Shown here: positions 17,267-24,360 of the stretch, piece by piece
Numbering within the stretch: position 1 is the stretch's first letter
Layout: every line of letters starts with the position of its first letter
Assembly (NCBI RefSeq): GCF_021789315.1
Contig: NZ_CP084561.1
Span: forward strand, 3,038,001-3,102,000
DNA length: 64,000 nucleotides
Reading direction: 5' to 3'
Origin: Arthrobacter sp. FW305-BF8
Lineage (GTDB): Bacteria > Actinomycetota > Actinomycetes > Actinomycetales > Micrococcaceae
Program-made: the position numbers and the translations under genes
The notes under the pieces: generated by a model
What the model saw: the letters and a program-made list of their open reading frames with translations, nothing else
Told to the model about the DNA's origin: nothing
Databases searched by the model: none

Positions 17267-19168
17267 TCAGTCCTCCTCTTCCCATTCCGGGGTCATGTTG
17301 CGGGCAACCTGGATCTGGTCGTTGCTGACCCCGGCGGGCACCATCGGCCACACCATGGAGTCGGGGCTGACCACGAAGTCGATGACCACGGGGCGGTCAT
17401 TGATCTCCAGCGCCTTCTGAATTGTTGCGTCGATGTCCTCGGCCCGCTCGCACCGGAAGGACGCGCAGCCGTAGGCCTCGCCGAGCTTGACGAAGTCCGG
17501 GATGCGGATGGTCTCGTGGCCGGTGTTCAGGTCCGTGTTGGAGTAGCGTCCCTCGTAGAAGAGGGTCTGCCACTGCCGCACCATGCCCAGCGAGGAGTTG
17601 TTGATGACGGCAACCTTGATGGGGATGTTGTTGATGGCGCAGGTGGCCAGTTCCTGGTTGGTCATCTGGAAGCAGCCGTCGCCGTCGATGGCCCAGACCA
17701 CACGGTCCGGCTCGCCCACCTTGGCGCCCATGGCGGCCGGAACGGCGTAGCCCATGGTGCCGGCACCGCCGGAGTTCAGCCAGGCATGCGGGCGCTCGTA
17801 CTTGATGAACTGCGCGGCCCACATCTGGTGCTGTCCCACACCGGCGACGTAGATGCCCTCGGGGCCGGTCAGGGCACCGATGCGCTCGATGACCCGCTGC
17901 GGTGCAGTGAGGCCGTCCTCCGGTTCGGTCCAGCCCAGCGGGTAGGTGTCCTTCAGGTTGTTCAGGAAGGCCCACCAGCTGGCCAGGTCCGGAGTCCCGG
18001 AGGCGCCGAACTGGGTCCGGACAGCTTCCGTCAGTTCCGGAATGATCTCCTTCACGGAGCCCACGATGGGAACGTCGGCCGTGCGGTTCTTGGAGATTTC
18101 GGCGGGGTCGATGTCGGCGTGGATGACCTTGGCGTTGGGCGCGAAGGTCTTCAGGACACCGGTGACGCGGTCATCGAAGCGCGCACCCAGGGTTACCAGC
18201 AGATCCGCCTGCTGCAGCGCGGTAACAGCCGAGACCGTACCGTGCATGCCGGGCATGCCCACGTGCTGCGGGTGCGAGTCCGGGAAGACACCGCGGGCCA
18301 TGAGTGTGGTGACCACGGGTGCACCGGTCAGTTCGGCCAGCTCGCGCAGTTCAGCCGCCGCATGGGCCTTGGACACACCGCCGCCGACGTACAGGACGGG
18401 CTTGCTGGCCGCGGAGATCAGCTTTGCTGCCTCGCGGACCTGCTTGTTGTGGCCACGGACCACCGGGCGGTAGCCCGGCAGGTCGATCTTGGGCGGCCAG
18501 GAGAAGGTCATCTGCCCCTGCTGGGCGTCCTTGGCGACGTCAACGAGGACCGGGCCCGGACGTCCGGTCGAGGCGAGGTGGAAGGCCTCGGCCATGACGT
18601 GCGGAATGTCGTTGGGGTCCGTCACCAGGAACGAGTGCTTGGTGATGGGCATGGTGATGCCCACGATGTCGGCTTCCTGGAAGGCATCGGTGCCGATTAC
18701 TCCGCTGGAGACCTGGCCGGTGATGGCCACGAGCGGAACGGAGTCCATGTGGGCATCCATGATGGCGGTGACGAGGTTGGTGGCACCCGGGCCCGAGGTG
18801 GCGATGCAGACGCCCACCCGCCCGGTGACCATGGCGTAGCCTTGCGCGGCGTGGCCGGCTCCCTGTTCGTGACGGACCAGAACGTGGTTCATTTTGGAGG
18901 CCATCAAGGGGTCGTAGGTGGGCAGGATCGCGCCACCGGGCAAACCGAAAATATCGTCGACGCCGAGTTCTTCGAGCGCACGGACAATTGCTTCTGAGCC
19001 GGTCATCACCGTCGGGGGTACGACGTTGTTCGGCCCAAGGACAGGAGAGGCGGCTGCAGCAATGTCGACCCCGGCCTCAGCCGGCTTGTCGACGCGTTCC
19101 GGAGCCTTGGCGGCTCCAGCGGACTTTGAAGCCATCAGCGAGGGGCTGATGGGCGATCCTTTGCTCAT
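17267..19168 (-). CDS. ilvB: acetolactate synthase large (catalytic) subunit
   Basis: A 633-residue ThDP/FAD enzyme. Condenses two pyruvates to 2-acetolactate, or pyruvate with 2-ketobutyrate. The ThDP-activating Glu is in VRHEQGAGHAAQGYA near residue 95; the ThDP/Mg motif begins at GDGCFQMTNQEL and ends NNSSLGMV in the C-terminal third. An N-terminal extension of about 45 residues rich in Ala/Pro precedes the first domain, as in many actinobacterial IlvB proteins. The ribosome site is AAGGAAG. Expression is very probably controlled by the leader peptide and terminator just upstream. Confidence 0.97.
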   Translation of the reverse strand: MSKGSPISPSLMASKSAGAAKAPERVDKPAEAGVDIAAAASPVLGPNNVVPPTVMTGSEAIVRALEELGVDDIFGLPGGAILPTYDPLMASKMNHVLVRHEQGAGHAAQGYAMVTGRVGVCIATSGPGATNLVTAIMDAHMDSVPLVAITGQVSSGVIGTDAFQEADIVGITMPITKHSFLVTDPNDIPHVMAEAFHLASTGRPGPVLVDVAKDAQQGQMTFSWPPKIDLPGYRPVVRGHNKQVREAAKLISAASKPVLYVGGGVSKAHAAAELRELAELTGAPVVTTLMARGVFPDSHPQHVGMPGMHGTVSAVTALQQADLLVTLGARFDDRVTGVLKTFAPNAKVIHADIDPAEISKNRTADVPIVGSVKEIIPELTEAVRTQFGASGTPDLASWWAFLNNLKDTYPLGWTEPEDGLTAPQRVIERIGALTGPEGIYVAGVGQHQMWAAQFIKYERPHAWLNSGGAGTMGYAVPAAMGAKVGEPDRVVWAIDGDGCFQMTNQELATCAINNIPIKVAVINNSSLGMVRQWQTLFYEGRYSNTDLNTGHETIRIPDFVKLGEAYGCASFRCERAEDIDATIQKALEINDRPVVIDFVVSPDSMVWPMVPAGVSNDQIQVARNMTPEWEEED

Positions 19169-19241
19169 CGAACTCTTCCTTAGTGGATCTTGAATTGGTG
19201 TGGTGCTAGGGAAAACTGAACGTTCCGTCCCGCCCGGAAAA

Positions 19242-19279
19242 TAAAAAAACCCCTCAGCCTGGTGGCTTTTCGAGGGGTT
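19242..19279 (-). terminator. ilvB attenuator terminator
   Basis: On the minus strand AACCCCTC (19279-19272) pairs with GAGGGGTT (19255-19248) around a 16-base loop, followed by a run of T (to 19242). It lies between the leader peptide and ilvB. Competing pairings upstream are TTCGTTACC (19357-19349) with GGTAACGAA (19299-19291), and GCGCGTG (19322-19316) with CACGCGC (19286-19280). This is the alternative-structure layout expected of ribosome-mediated attenuation. Confidence 0.8.
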
Positions 19280-19306
19280 GCGCGTGACAGTTCGTTACCA
19301 GTCGGG

Positions 19307-19363
19307 CTATGGAGCCACGCGCTGAGTAAGTACGACGACGGTGCCGACGGTAACGAAGATCAT
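19307..19363 (-). CDS. ilvBNC leader peptide (attenuation)
   Basis: An 18-codon open frame, MIFVTVGTVVVLTQRVAP, with six Val, one Leu and one Ile codon, including three consecutive Val codons at positions 9-11. It is followed by mutually exclusive stems and a terminator before ilvB, the classic arrangement for regulation by charged branched-chain tRNAs, as known for C. glutamicum ilvBNC. Its ATG falls six bases after the putative -10 hexamer, so the leader may itself be translated from a leaderless mRNA. The peptide has no function beyond being translated. Confidence 0.8.
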   Translation of the reverse strand: MIFVTVGTVVVLTQRVAP

Positions 19364-19369
19364 GCGTTC

Positions 19370-19398
19370 AGTTTTCCCTCTGGTGGATAGCGTGTCAA
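19370..19398 (-). promoter_or_regulatory. promoter of the ilvBNC operon
   Basis: Consensus TTGACA (19398-19393), 17 bases, then AAAACT (19375-19370), a weak -10. Transcription would begin at or next to the leader peptide ATG at 19363. Confidence 0.55.
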
Positions 19399-19422
19399 CG
19401 AAGCGGCCCGCGATCTCACCAT

Positions 19423-19465
19423 GTGGACATCAGTGTCCACCAAATGGTCCCCGGGGTGGGGACCA
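19423..19465. promoter_or_regulatory. two short palindromes upstream of the ilvB promoter
   Basis: GTGGACA-TCAG-TGTCCAC (19423-19440) sits about 25 bases upstream of the TTGACA box and could be an operator. A second hairpin with 8-bp arms TGGTCCCC/GGGGACCA (19445-19465) is adjacent and may contribute to termination after ilvD. Confidence 0.4.
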
Positions 19466-19472
19466 CTCGTTG

Positions 19473-19510
19473 CGGCGGGCTCCACCAGCGTCCGCTGGTT
19501 GAGCCCGCCG
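19473..19510. repeat. REP-like hairpin after ilvD
   Basis: Two 18-base arms (19473-19490 and 19493-19510) pair with a single mismatch around a 2-base loop, nine bases past the ilvD stop. The right arm reads CTGGTTGAGCCCGCCG followed by AAACC. From memory this resembles GGTTGAGC...CGAAACC palindromes scattered in Arthrobacter-type intergenic regions. It may act as a terminator for ilvD although no T-tract follows. Confidence 0.55.
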
Positions 19511-19518
19511 AAACCGTA

Positions 19519-21240
19519 CTACCCGCAGTAGGCGCCGGTGGAGGCGCTGTGCACCAGCTTGGCGTACTTGGCCAGGACGCCCTTGGTGTACCTGGCCGGC
19601 AGCGGCGCCCAGCCTTCCTTGCGGGATTCGAGTTCTGCGCTGTCTACGAGCAGGTCGAAGCTGCGGGCGGCGATGTCCACGCGGATCCGGTCGCCGTCCT
19701 TGACGAAGGCGATGGGGCCGCCGTCGACCGCTTCGGGGGCGACGTGGCCGATGCAGAGGCCGGTGGTGCCCCCGGAGAAGCGGCCGTCGGTGAGCAGCAG
19801 GACATCCTTGCCCAGGCCTGCACCCTTGATGGCGCCGGTGATGGCGAGCATCTCGCGCATGCCCGGACCGCCCTTGGGGCCTTCGTAGCGGATCACCACG
19901 ACGTCGCCCTTCTGGATCTCGCCGTTGTCCAGTGCATCCAGCGCGCCCTGCTCGCGTTCAAAGACGCGGGCAGTGCCCTCGAAGACGTCGGCGTCGAAGC
20001 CGGCGCTCTTCACGACGGCGCCTTCCGGAGCCATGGAGCCGTGCAGGATGGTGATGCCGCCGGTCTTGTGGATGGGGTTGTCCAGCGCGCGGAGAATCTT
20101 GCCGTCCACGTCCGGCGGGTTGATGGCCTCAAGGTTCTCCGCTACGGTCTTGCCGGTGACGGTGAGGCAGTCGCCGTGCAGCAGGCCGGCGTCGAGCAGG
20201 GCCTTCATGATGACCGGCACGCCGCCGATCTTGTCGACGTCGGTCATGACGTAGCGGCCGAAGGGCTTCAGGTCACCCAGGTGCGGGATCTTGTCGCCGA
20301 TGCGGTTGAAGTCGTCCAGGGTCAGTTCGACCTCTGCCTCGCGGGCGATTGCCAGCAGGTGCAGGACGGCGTTGGTGGATCCGCCGAAGGCCATGGTGAC
20401 GGCGATGGCGTTTTCGAAGGCCTTCTTGGTCATGATGTCGCGGGCCGTGATGCCGTGGCGGAGCAGGTTGACCACGGCTTCGCCGGACTTGCGGGCGAAT
20501 TCGTCACGACGGCGGTCTGCCGAGGGCGGGGCTGCCGAGCCGGGCAGGGACATGCCCAGGGCCTCACCGATGCAGGCCATGGTGTTCGCGGTGTACATGC
20601 CGCCACAGGCGCCTTCGCCGGGGCAGATGGCCTTCTCGATGCGGGTGAGGTCTTCCATGCTCATCTTGCCCGCGGCGCACGCACCGACGGCTTCGAAGGC
20701 GTCGATCAGGGTGACTTCCTTTTCGGAGCCGTCCTCCAGCTTGACCCAGCCCGGCATGATGGAGCCGGCGTAGAGGAATACGCTGGCGAGGTCCAGGCGC
20801 GCAGCGGCCATGAGCATGCCCGGGAGCGACTTGTCGCAGCCCGCCAGCAGCACGGAGCCGTCGATGCGCTCTGCCTGCATGACGGTCTCCACCGAGTCGG
20901 CGATGACTTCGCGGGAAACCAGGGAGAAGTGCATGCCCTCGTGGCCCATGGAGATGCCGTCGGACACGGAGATGGTGCCGAACTGCATCGGGAACCCGCC
21001 GCCGGCGTGGACGCCTTCCTTGGCGCCCTGGGCCAGCCGGTTCAGGGACAGGTTGCAGGGAGTGATTTCATTCCAGGAGCTCGCGACGCCGATCTGGGGC
21101 TTGGCGAAGTCATCGTCGCCCATGCCCACGGCCCGGAACATTCCACGGGCGGGAGCTGCGTGAATGCCGTCAGTGACAACCCGGCTCCGGGGCTTGATGT
21201 CAGGCTTGTTATTAGTCGCGATCTGGGTGTCCTCACTCAT
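19519..21240 (-). CDS. ilvD: dihydroxy-acid dehydratase
   Basis: A 573-residue Fe-S enzyme that dehydrates 2,3-dihydroxy-isovalerate and -methylvalerate to the keto acids, the third common step of Val/Ile synthesis. Cluster-ligand cysteines are seen in AGCDKSLPG, VGACAAGKMS and PGEGACGGMYTANTM; the C-terminal TDGRFSGGT motif is present. The ATG at 21240 has AGGAG only 16 bases upstream, which is too far. Instead, TAGACT followed by seven bases directly precedes the ATG, suggesting a leaderless mRNA. It is on the same strand as ilvB but separated by hairpins. Confidence 0.97.
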   Translation of the reverse strand: MSEDTQIATNNKPDIKPRSRVVTDGIHAAPARGMFRAVGMGDDDFAKPQIGVASSWNEITPCNLSLNRLAQGAKEGVHAGGGFPMQFGTISVSDGISMGHEGMHFSLVSREVIADSVETVMQAERIDGSVLLAGCDKSLPGMLMAAARLDLASVFLYAGSIMPGWVKLEDGSEKEVTLIDAFEAVGACAAGKMSMEDLTRIEKAICPGEGACGGMYTANTMACIGEALGMSLPGSAAPPSADRRRDEFARKSGEAVVNLLRHGITARDIMTKKAFENAIAVTMAFGGSTNAVLHLLAIAREAEVELTLDDFNRIGDKIPHLGDLKPFGRYVMTDVDKIGGVPVIMKALLDAGLLHGDCLTVTGKTVAENLEAINPPDVDGKILRALDNPIHKTGGITILHGSMAPEGAVVKSAGFDADVFEGTARVFEREQGALDALDNGEIQKGDVVVIRYEGPKGGPGMREMLAITGAIKGAGLGKDVLLLTDGRFSGGTTGLCIGHVAPEAVDGGPIAFVKDGDRIRVDIAARSFDLLVDSAELESRKEGWAPLPARYTKGVLAKYAKLVHSASTGAYCG

Positions 21241-21247
21241 GGGTCAA

Positions 21248-21253
21248 AGTCTA
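21248..21253 (-). promoter_or_regulatory. candidate -10 box of ilvD (leaderless)
   Basis: TAGACT on the minus strand, seven bases before the ilvD ATG. No good -35 at standard spacing. Confidence 0.45.
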
Positions 21254-21334
21254 TGACTCCTGAAAGGCCGCCAACGACCGGAAGTGACCGGTTTCGCCCA
21301 ATTTTCAGAAAAATTCGATCAAATAGTGGACTCA

Positions 21335-21353
21335 CGTCTCACATTTTGAGACG
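21335..21353. promoter_or_regulatory. palindromic candidate operator upstream of ilvD
   Basis: CGTCTCA-CATTT-TGAGACG, perfect 7-bp arms, about 95 bases upstream of the ilvD start. It lies between ilvD and the divergent hypothetical gene. The regulator is not known; an IclR-type LtbR/NdgR regulator is one possibility from pathway knowledge only. Confidence 0.4.
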
Positions 21354-21465
21354 GAGGGGCTGCGTGCCCCCTCCCCCATCGGCGTTGCCAAGCCTAGACA
21401 GCCCTATTGACACCGACGTACCGTCAAGCAACGGCAACCTCGTGTGACGGATGAAAGGTTTTGCT

Positions 21466-22533
21466 ATGGAGTGGATTATCTGGGTCATTGTCATTGTTTT
21501 GATCATTGCCGTTGTCTGGTGGCTGCTGAATCGGAACTCGCGGGGAACGGCAGCCGACGCGGCACGGACCGAACAGGTGGCGCCCCGTGCCGGAGCCTCT
21601 CCCGCAGCGTCAACCGGAACGCAAGAGACGCCGTCGGCCGTTTCTGCCGCAGCAGCGGCGGCGGGACCTCCGTCAGCCACCACCCGGACCGTACCGGAAA
21701 CAGTCCGCCTGGCAGAGCCTGAAACAGTGCCGGACGCCGGGCCGGACGCCGGGCCGGCGGCCGCGGAAGCCGCGCCGCTGGTGGGCCAGCCCACCCCTGC
21801 AGCCACGCGCCCGGACCCCGAGGACGTGGAACCGGACATCGAATCCTGGGAAGCCGCCACCGCCCGCCCTTCCTCGGCGCGGCCCGCCGGAGGAGATGTT
21901 GACGACTGGGACGACGACCAAGATAAGGCCGAATGGGATGCCCAGTGGTCGGATGCCGGCAGTGCAGAAACAGGCAGTGCAGAAACAGGCAGTGCCGCTG
22001 CAGGCAGTTCCACTCAACCCGCAGCACAAGAGCGTGCCGCACAGCCTGCCCCGCCGACGCATCACGCGGAGTACACGGAGCCCCATGCCCCTACCCTTCC
22101 GGGCGCGGAATCCGCAGCCGCCGAATCGATGGACGCTGAGGCCGAAACCCGGCAGCGGATCCAGTCCTCCGCCGCCACGGAAGCCGGAGCCAGCCACGAG
22201 GCCCAGCCCCACCACCGCGAACTCCAGCCGCATCATCTGGAACAGGGCTTCGGCGCGGAACGTGGTTTCGGCGAACAGCCCATCCATCGTGAACGGGTCG
22301 CCGATGTGAGCGAAGCAGCCGCAGGGGATCAGCCGTATGGCGAGGGATCGGCCGCGCCCGCAGCGGACGGCAGCGCCCCGGACGGATTCGCCGTCAAGGG
22401 CGACGTCAGCGCCATGACCTATTACGACGAAGACAGCGCCGGCTACGAGGACGCCCGGGCGGAGGTCTGGTTCCAGTCCCCGGCACACGCCGAGGCTGCA
22501 GGGTTCCGGGCGCCGCGGCGGTCCCGGCGCTAA
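21466..22533 (+). CDS. membrane-anchored, mostly disordered hypothetical protein
   Basis: 355 residues from ATG 21466, which has GAAAGG upstream; another ATG lies at 21451. One N-terminal membrane segment (IIWVIVIVLIIAVVWWLL) is followed by Asn/Arg and then about 320 residues rich in Ala, Glu, Pro, Gln and Ser with no recognisable domain. There is a short direct repeat encoding AETGS (about 21955-21990) and a His/Gln-rich stretch. The C-terminal 40 residues (DEDSAGYEDARAEVWFQSPAHAE) look more ordered and could be a conserved tail. The membrane segment without a cleavage site suggests an anchored protein with a cytoplasmic or extracellular tail. Function not recognised. Confidence 0.7.
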   Translation: MEWIIWVIVIVLIIAVVWWLLNRNSRGTAADAARTEQVAPRAGASPAASTGTQETPSAVSAAAAAAGPPSATTRTVPETVRLAEPETVPDAGPDAGPAAAEAAPLVGQPTPAATRPDPEDVEPDIESWEAATARPSSARPAGGDVDDWDDDQDKAEWDAQWSDAGSAETGSAETGSAAAGSSTQPAAQERAAQPAPPTHHAEYTEPHAPTLPGAESAAAESMDAEAETRQRIQSSAATEAGASHEAQPHHRELQPHHLEQGFGAERGFGEQPIHRERVADVSEAAAGDQPYGEGSAAPAADGSAPDGFAVKGDVSAMTYYDEDSAGYEDARAEVWFQSPAHAEAAGFRAPRRSRR

Positions 22534-22572
22534 CGCCCAGCGGCGGTGGCAGATTGCGGACGGAGTAGGCGG

Positions 22573-23826
22573 ATGACACGCAACCGCGCCGGGAAACCCG
22601 CAACGGCTGCAGCCGCCATGGCCCCGCCGTGCCTCCGGCAATTGACCGCGCGCGCGTATTCCGCCTTCGCGTTGTCCCTGGCCCTGGCATTGCCCCTGTC
22701 CGGCTGCACCGGTGACGGCGCTCAGCCTGGTCCGGGCAGCACGGGCTCCGCGGCCACCGGGGTTCCCGCGCCATCCGCCCCCGGCTCCGGCACACCGGGA
22801 ACGCGTACCCCCGGCACGAGTGCACCGGCTACTTCCAGTGCGGCTCCGACACCGCCGCGGGCACCGGAAGTACGGAGCAGGATCGAGGGGCTGCAGGTTC
22901 CCTGGTCCACGGTGTTCCTGCCGGACGGCACGGCCGTCATCTCCGAACGCGATACCGCCCTGCTCAGATCTGTCCGGGACGGCAAGGTCAGCACCATCGG
23001 GTCCGTCCCCGGCGTCGTTCCTGGCGGTGAGGGCGGATTACTGGGCCTGGCACTGTCGCCCGGCTTTGCCTCGGACCGCTATCTCTACGCCTACTTCACT
23101 GCGGCCGATGACAACCGGATTGCCCGCATGCGCCTGGACGGCAGTGGGGCAGCTGGTGGTGCGGGCTTCCGCCTGGGTGAGCCGGAGGTGATCTTCTCCG
23201 GCATGTCCAAGGCCTCCACCCACAATGGCGGCAGGATCCGGTTCGGCCCGGACGGGTTCCTCTACGTCGGCACGGGAGACTCGCAGCGCCGGGAGCAGCC
23301 CCAGGACCGGAACGCCCTGGGCGGCAAGATCCTGCGGCTCACCGAGGACGGCGCCCCCGCGCCCGGCAATCCCTTCCCGAACAATCCCGTCTACAGCCTT
23401 GGCCACCGGAACGTGCAGGGCCTGGCGTGGGACAGCCAGGGCCGGCTCTGGGCCAGCGAGTTCGGACCCGACGTCAATGACGAACTCAACCTAATCCAGC
23501 CCGGAGGAAACTACGGCTGGCCGGAAGTCACGGGAGCGCCCCACCGCGACGGATTCATCGACGCCAAGATTGTCTGGCCGTCCACCGCAGACTCCTCCCC
23601 CAGCGGGCTTGAGATCGTCGGCAGCACGGCCTACCTTGGCGCGCTGAGGGGCCAGCGCCTGTGGGCTGTTCCGCTCGACGGCGAAAACGCCGGCAACCCT
23701 GTGGGCTATTTCACGCAGCAGTTCGGGCGGATCAGGAACGTTACAGTGGCCCCGAACGGGGATTTGTGGGCTCTGAGCAACAACCAAAACCCTGATTTTG
23801 CGCTGATTTTGCGGATTCCACGCTAA
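22573..23826 (+). CDS. PQQ-dependent sugar dehydrogenase-family lipoprotein
   Basis: 417 residues from ATG 22573 with GGAG upstream. The signal peptide ends in a lipobox LPLSGC, so the mature protein is probably a lipid-anchored exoprotein. After a Pro/Thr/Ser linker of about 50 residues comes a six-bladed beta-propeller of the glucose/sorbosone dehydrogenase (Asd/GdhB-like) family: GGEGGLLGLALSPGF, HNGGRIRFGPDGFLYVGTGDS, LGHRNVQGLAW and NYGWPEV are characteristic. Members oxidise aldoses or sorbosone with PQQ and Ca2+. Whether this one binds PQQ is not shown. It is probably monocistronic, followed by the tRNA-Lys units. Confidence 0.88.
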   Translation: MTRNRAGKPATAAAAMAPPCLRQLTARAYSAFALSLALALPLSGCTGDGAQPGPGSTGSAATGVPAPSAPGSGTPGTRTPGTSAPATSSAAPTPPRAPEVRSRIEGLQVPWSTVFLPDGTAVISERDTALLRSVRDGKVSTIGSVPGVVPGGEGGLLGLALSPGFASDRYLYAYFTAADDNRIARMRLDGSGAAGGAGFRLGEPEVIFSGMSKASTHNGGRIRFGPDGFLYVGTGDSQRREQPQDRNALGGKILRLTEDGAPAPGNPFPNNPVYSLGHRNVQGLAWDSQGRLWASEFGPDVNDELNLIQPGGNYGWPEVTGAPHRDGFIDAKIVWPSTADSSPSGLEIVGSTAYLGALRGQRLWAVPLDGENAGNPVGYFTQQFGRIRNVTVAPNGDLWALSNNQNPDFALILRIPR

Positions 23827-23850
23827 GCGGCACCATCCGCCCACTTCGAT

Positions 23851-23879
23851 TTCACACCAGCCAAAACTTCGTGTAGAGT
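23851..23879 (+). promoter_or_regulatory. promoter of the first tRNA-Lys
   Basis: TTCACA (23851-23856), 17 bases, TAGAGT (23874-23879), about 60 bases before the tRNA. Confidence 0.6.
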
Positions 23880-23941
23880 TTCATGTCGTTGCGGAGGTCA
23901 ACGAGGGAAATAAAAGCCCTCGGACGAACTAAACAACAGAT

Positions 23942-24017
23942 GCACCTCTAGCTCAATTGGCAGAGCAATTGACTCTTAATCAATGGGTTCCGGGTTCAAG
24001 TCCCGGGGGGTGCACCA
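23942..24017 (+). tRNA. tRNA-Lys (CTT), copy 1
   Basis: A 76-base cloverleaf with encoded CCA. The acceptor GCACCTC pairs with GGGGTGC, with one G-U pair. The anticodon stem ATTGA/TCAAT holds the loop CTCTTAA, giving anticodon CTT. The T-arm is CCGGG TTCAAGT CCCGG. Confidence 0.97.
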
Positions 24018-24020
24018 CCG

Positions 24021-24060
24021 AAGCCCCGCCTTCAAGGCCACGAGCCTGAAGGCGGGGCTT
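24021..24060 (+). terminator. terminator of tRNA-Lys copy 1
   Basis: Perfect 14-bp stem AAGCCCCGCCTTCA / TGAAGGCGGGGCTT with a 12-base loop, followed by TCTCGTT. Confidence 0.85.
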
Positions 24061-24103
24061 TCTCGTTCCCGGAATGTGCGTGGTGCTGGCCACCAGGCAC
24101 GAG

Positions 24104-24131
24104 TTGTCGCAGCCGAAACTTCGTGTAGAGT
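24104..24131 (+). promoter_or_regulatory. promoter of the second tRNA-Lys
   Basis: TTGTCG (24104-24109), 16 bases, TAGAGT (24126-24131). The -10 region and everything downstream match copy 1, but the -35 lies outside the duplicated block and differs. Confidence 0.55.
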
Positions 24132-24192
24132 TGGATGTCGTTGCGGAGGTCAACGGGGAAACTAAAGCCCGCGGATGAACGAAGCAGCAGAT

Positions 24193-24268
24193 GCACCTCT
24201 AGCTCAATTGGCAGAGCAATTGACTCTTAATCAATGGGTTCCGGGTTCAAGTCCCGGGGGGTGCACCA
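24193..24268 (+). tRNA. tRNA-Lys (CTT), copy 2
   Basis: Identical in sequence to the copy 251 bases upstream, including the encoded CCA. Confidence 0.97.
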
Positions 24269-24271
24269 CCG

Positions 24272-24312
24272 AAGCCCCGCCTTCAAGGCCCCCTTGCCTG
24301 AAGGCGGGGCTT
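24272..24312 (+). terminator. terminator of tRNA-Lys copy 2
   Basis: The same 14-bp stem as copy 1 (24272-24285 with 24299-24312), followed by TCTCGTT. Confidence 0.85.
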
Positions 24313-24360
24313 TCTCGTTCCCTCGGCATGGCCTCACGCGCGGCGCGCCTGCGGAGGATC

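Larger units (their letters stand above)
19208..19379. promoter_or_regulatory. 15-bp perfect inverted repeat flanking the ilvB leader
   Basis: AGGGAAAACTGAACG at 19208-19222 recurs as its exact reverse complement at 19365-19379. The arms bracket the leader peptide and terminator. The upstream arm overlaps the putative -10 region and the start site of the leader peptide. It could be a two-site operator allowing DNA looping, or, if the transcript starts further upstream, an RNA pairing that hides the leader start. Confidence 0.55.
23862..24313 (+). repeat. tandem duplication of a tRNA-Lys transcription unit
   Basis: Two copies with a 251-base period. Each spans the -10 box, a leader of about 60 bases, the tRNA and the terminator. 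The tRNAs are identical; the leaders differ at scattered bases (GAGGGAAAT versus GGGGAAACT), as do the terminator loops, so the duplication is not brand new and the tRNAs are under constraint or gene conversion. Confidence 0.9.

Noticed and set aside
19195..19400. T-box or other metabolite riboswitch before ilvB
   Set aside because: No T-box sequence or specifier-loop architecture; the Val-rich frame with alternative stems is a better explanation.
23862..24313. Integrated element at the tRNA-Lys genes
   Set aside because: No integrase and no foreign cargo; both tRNAs are intact with their terminators, so simple tandem duplication is enough.
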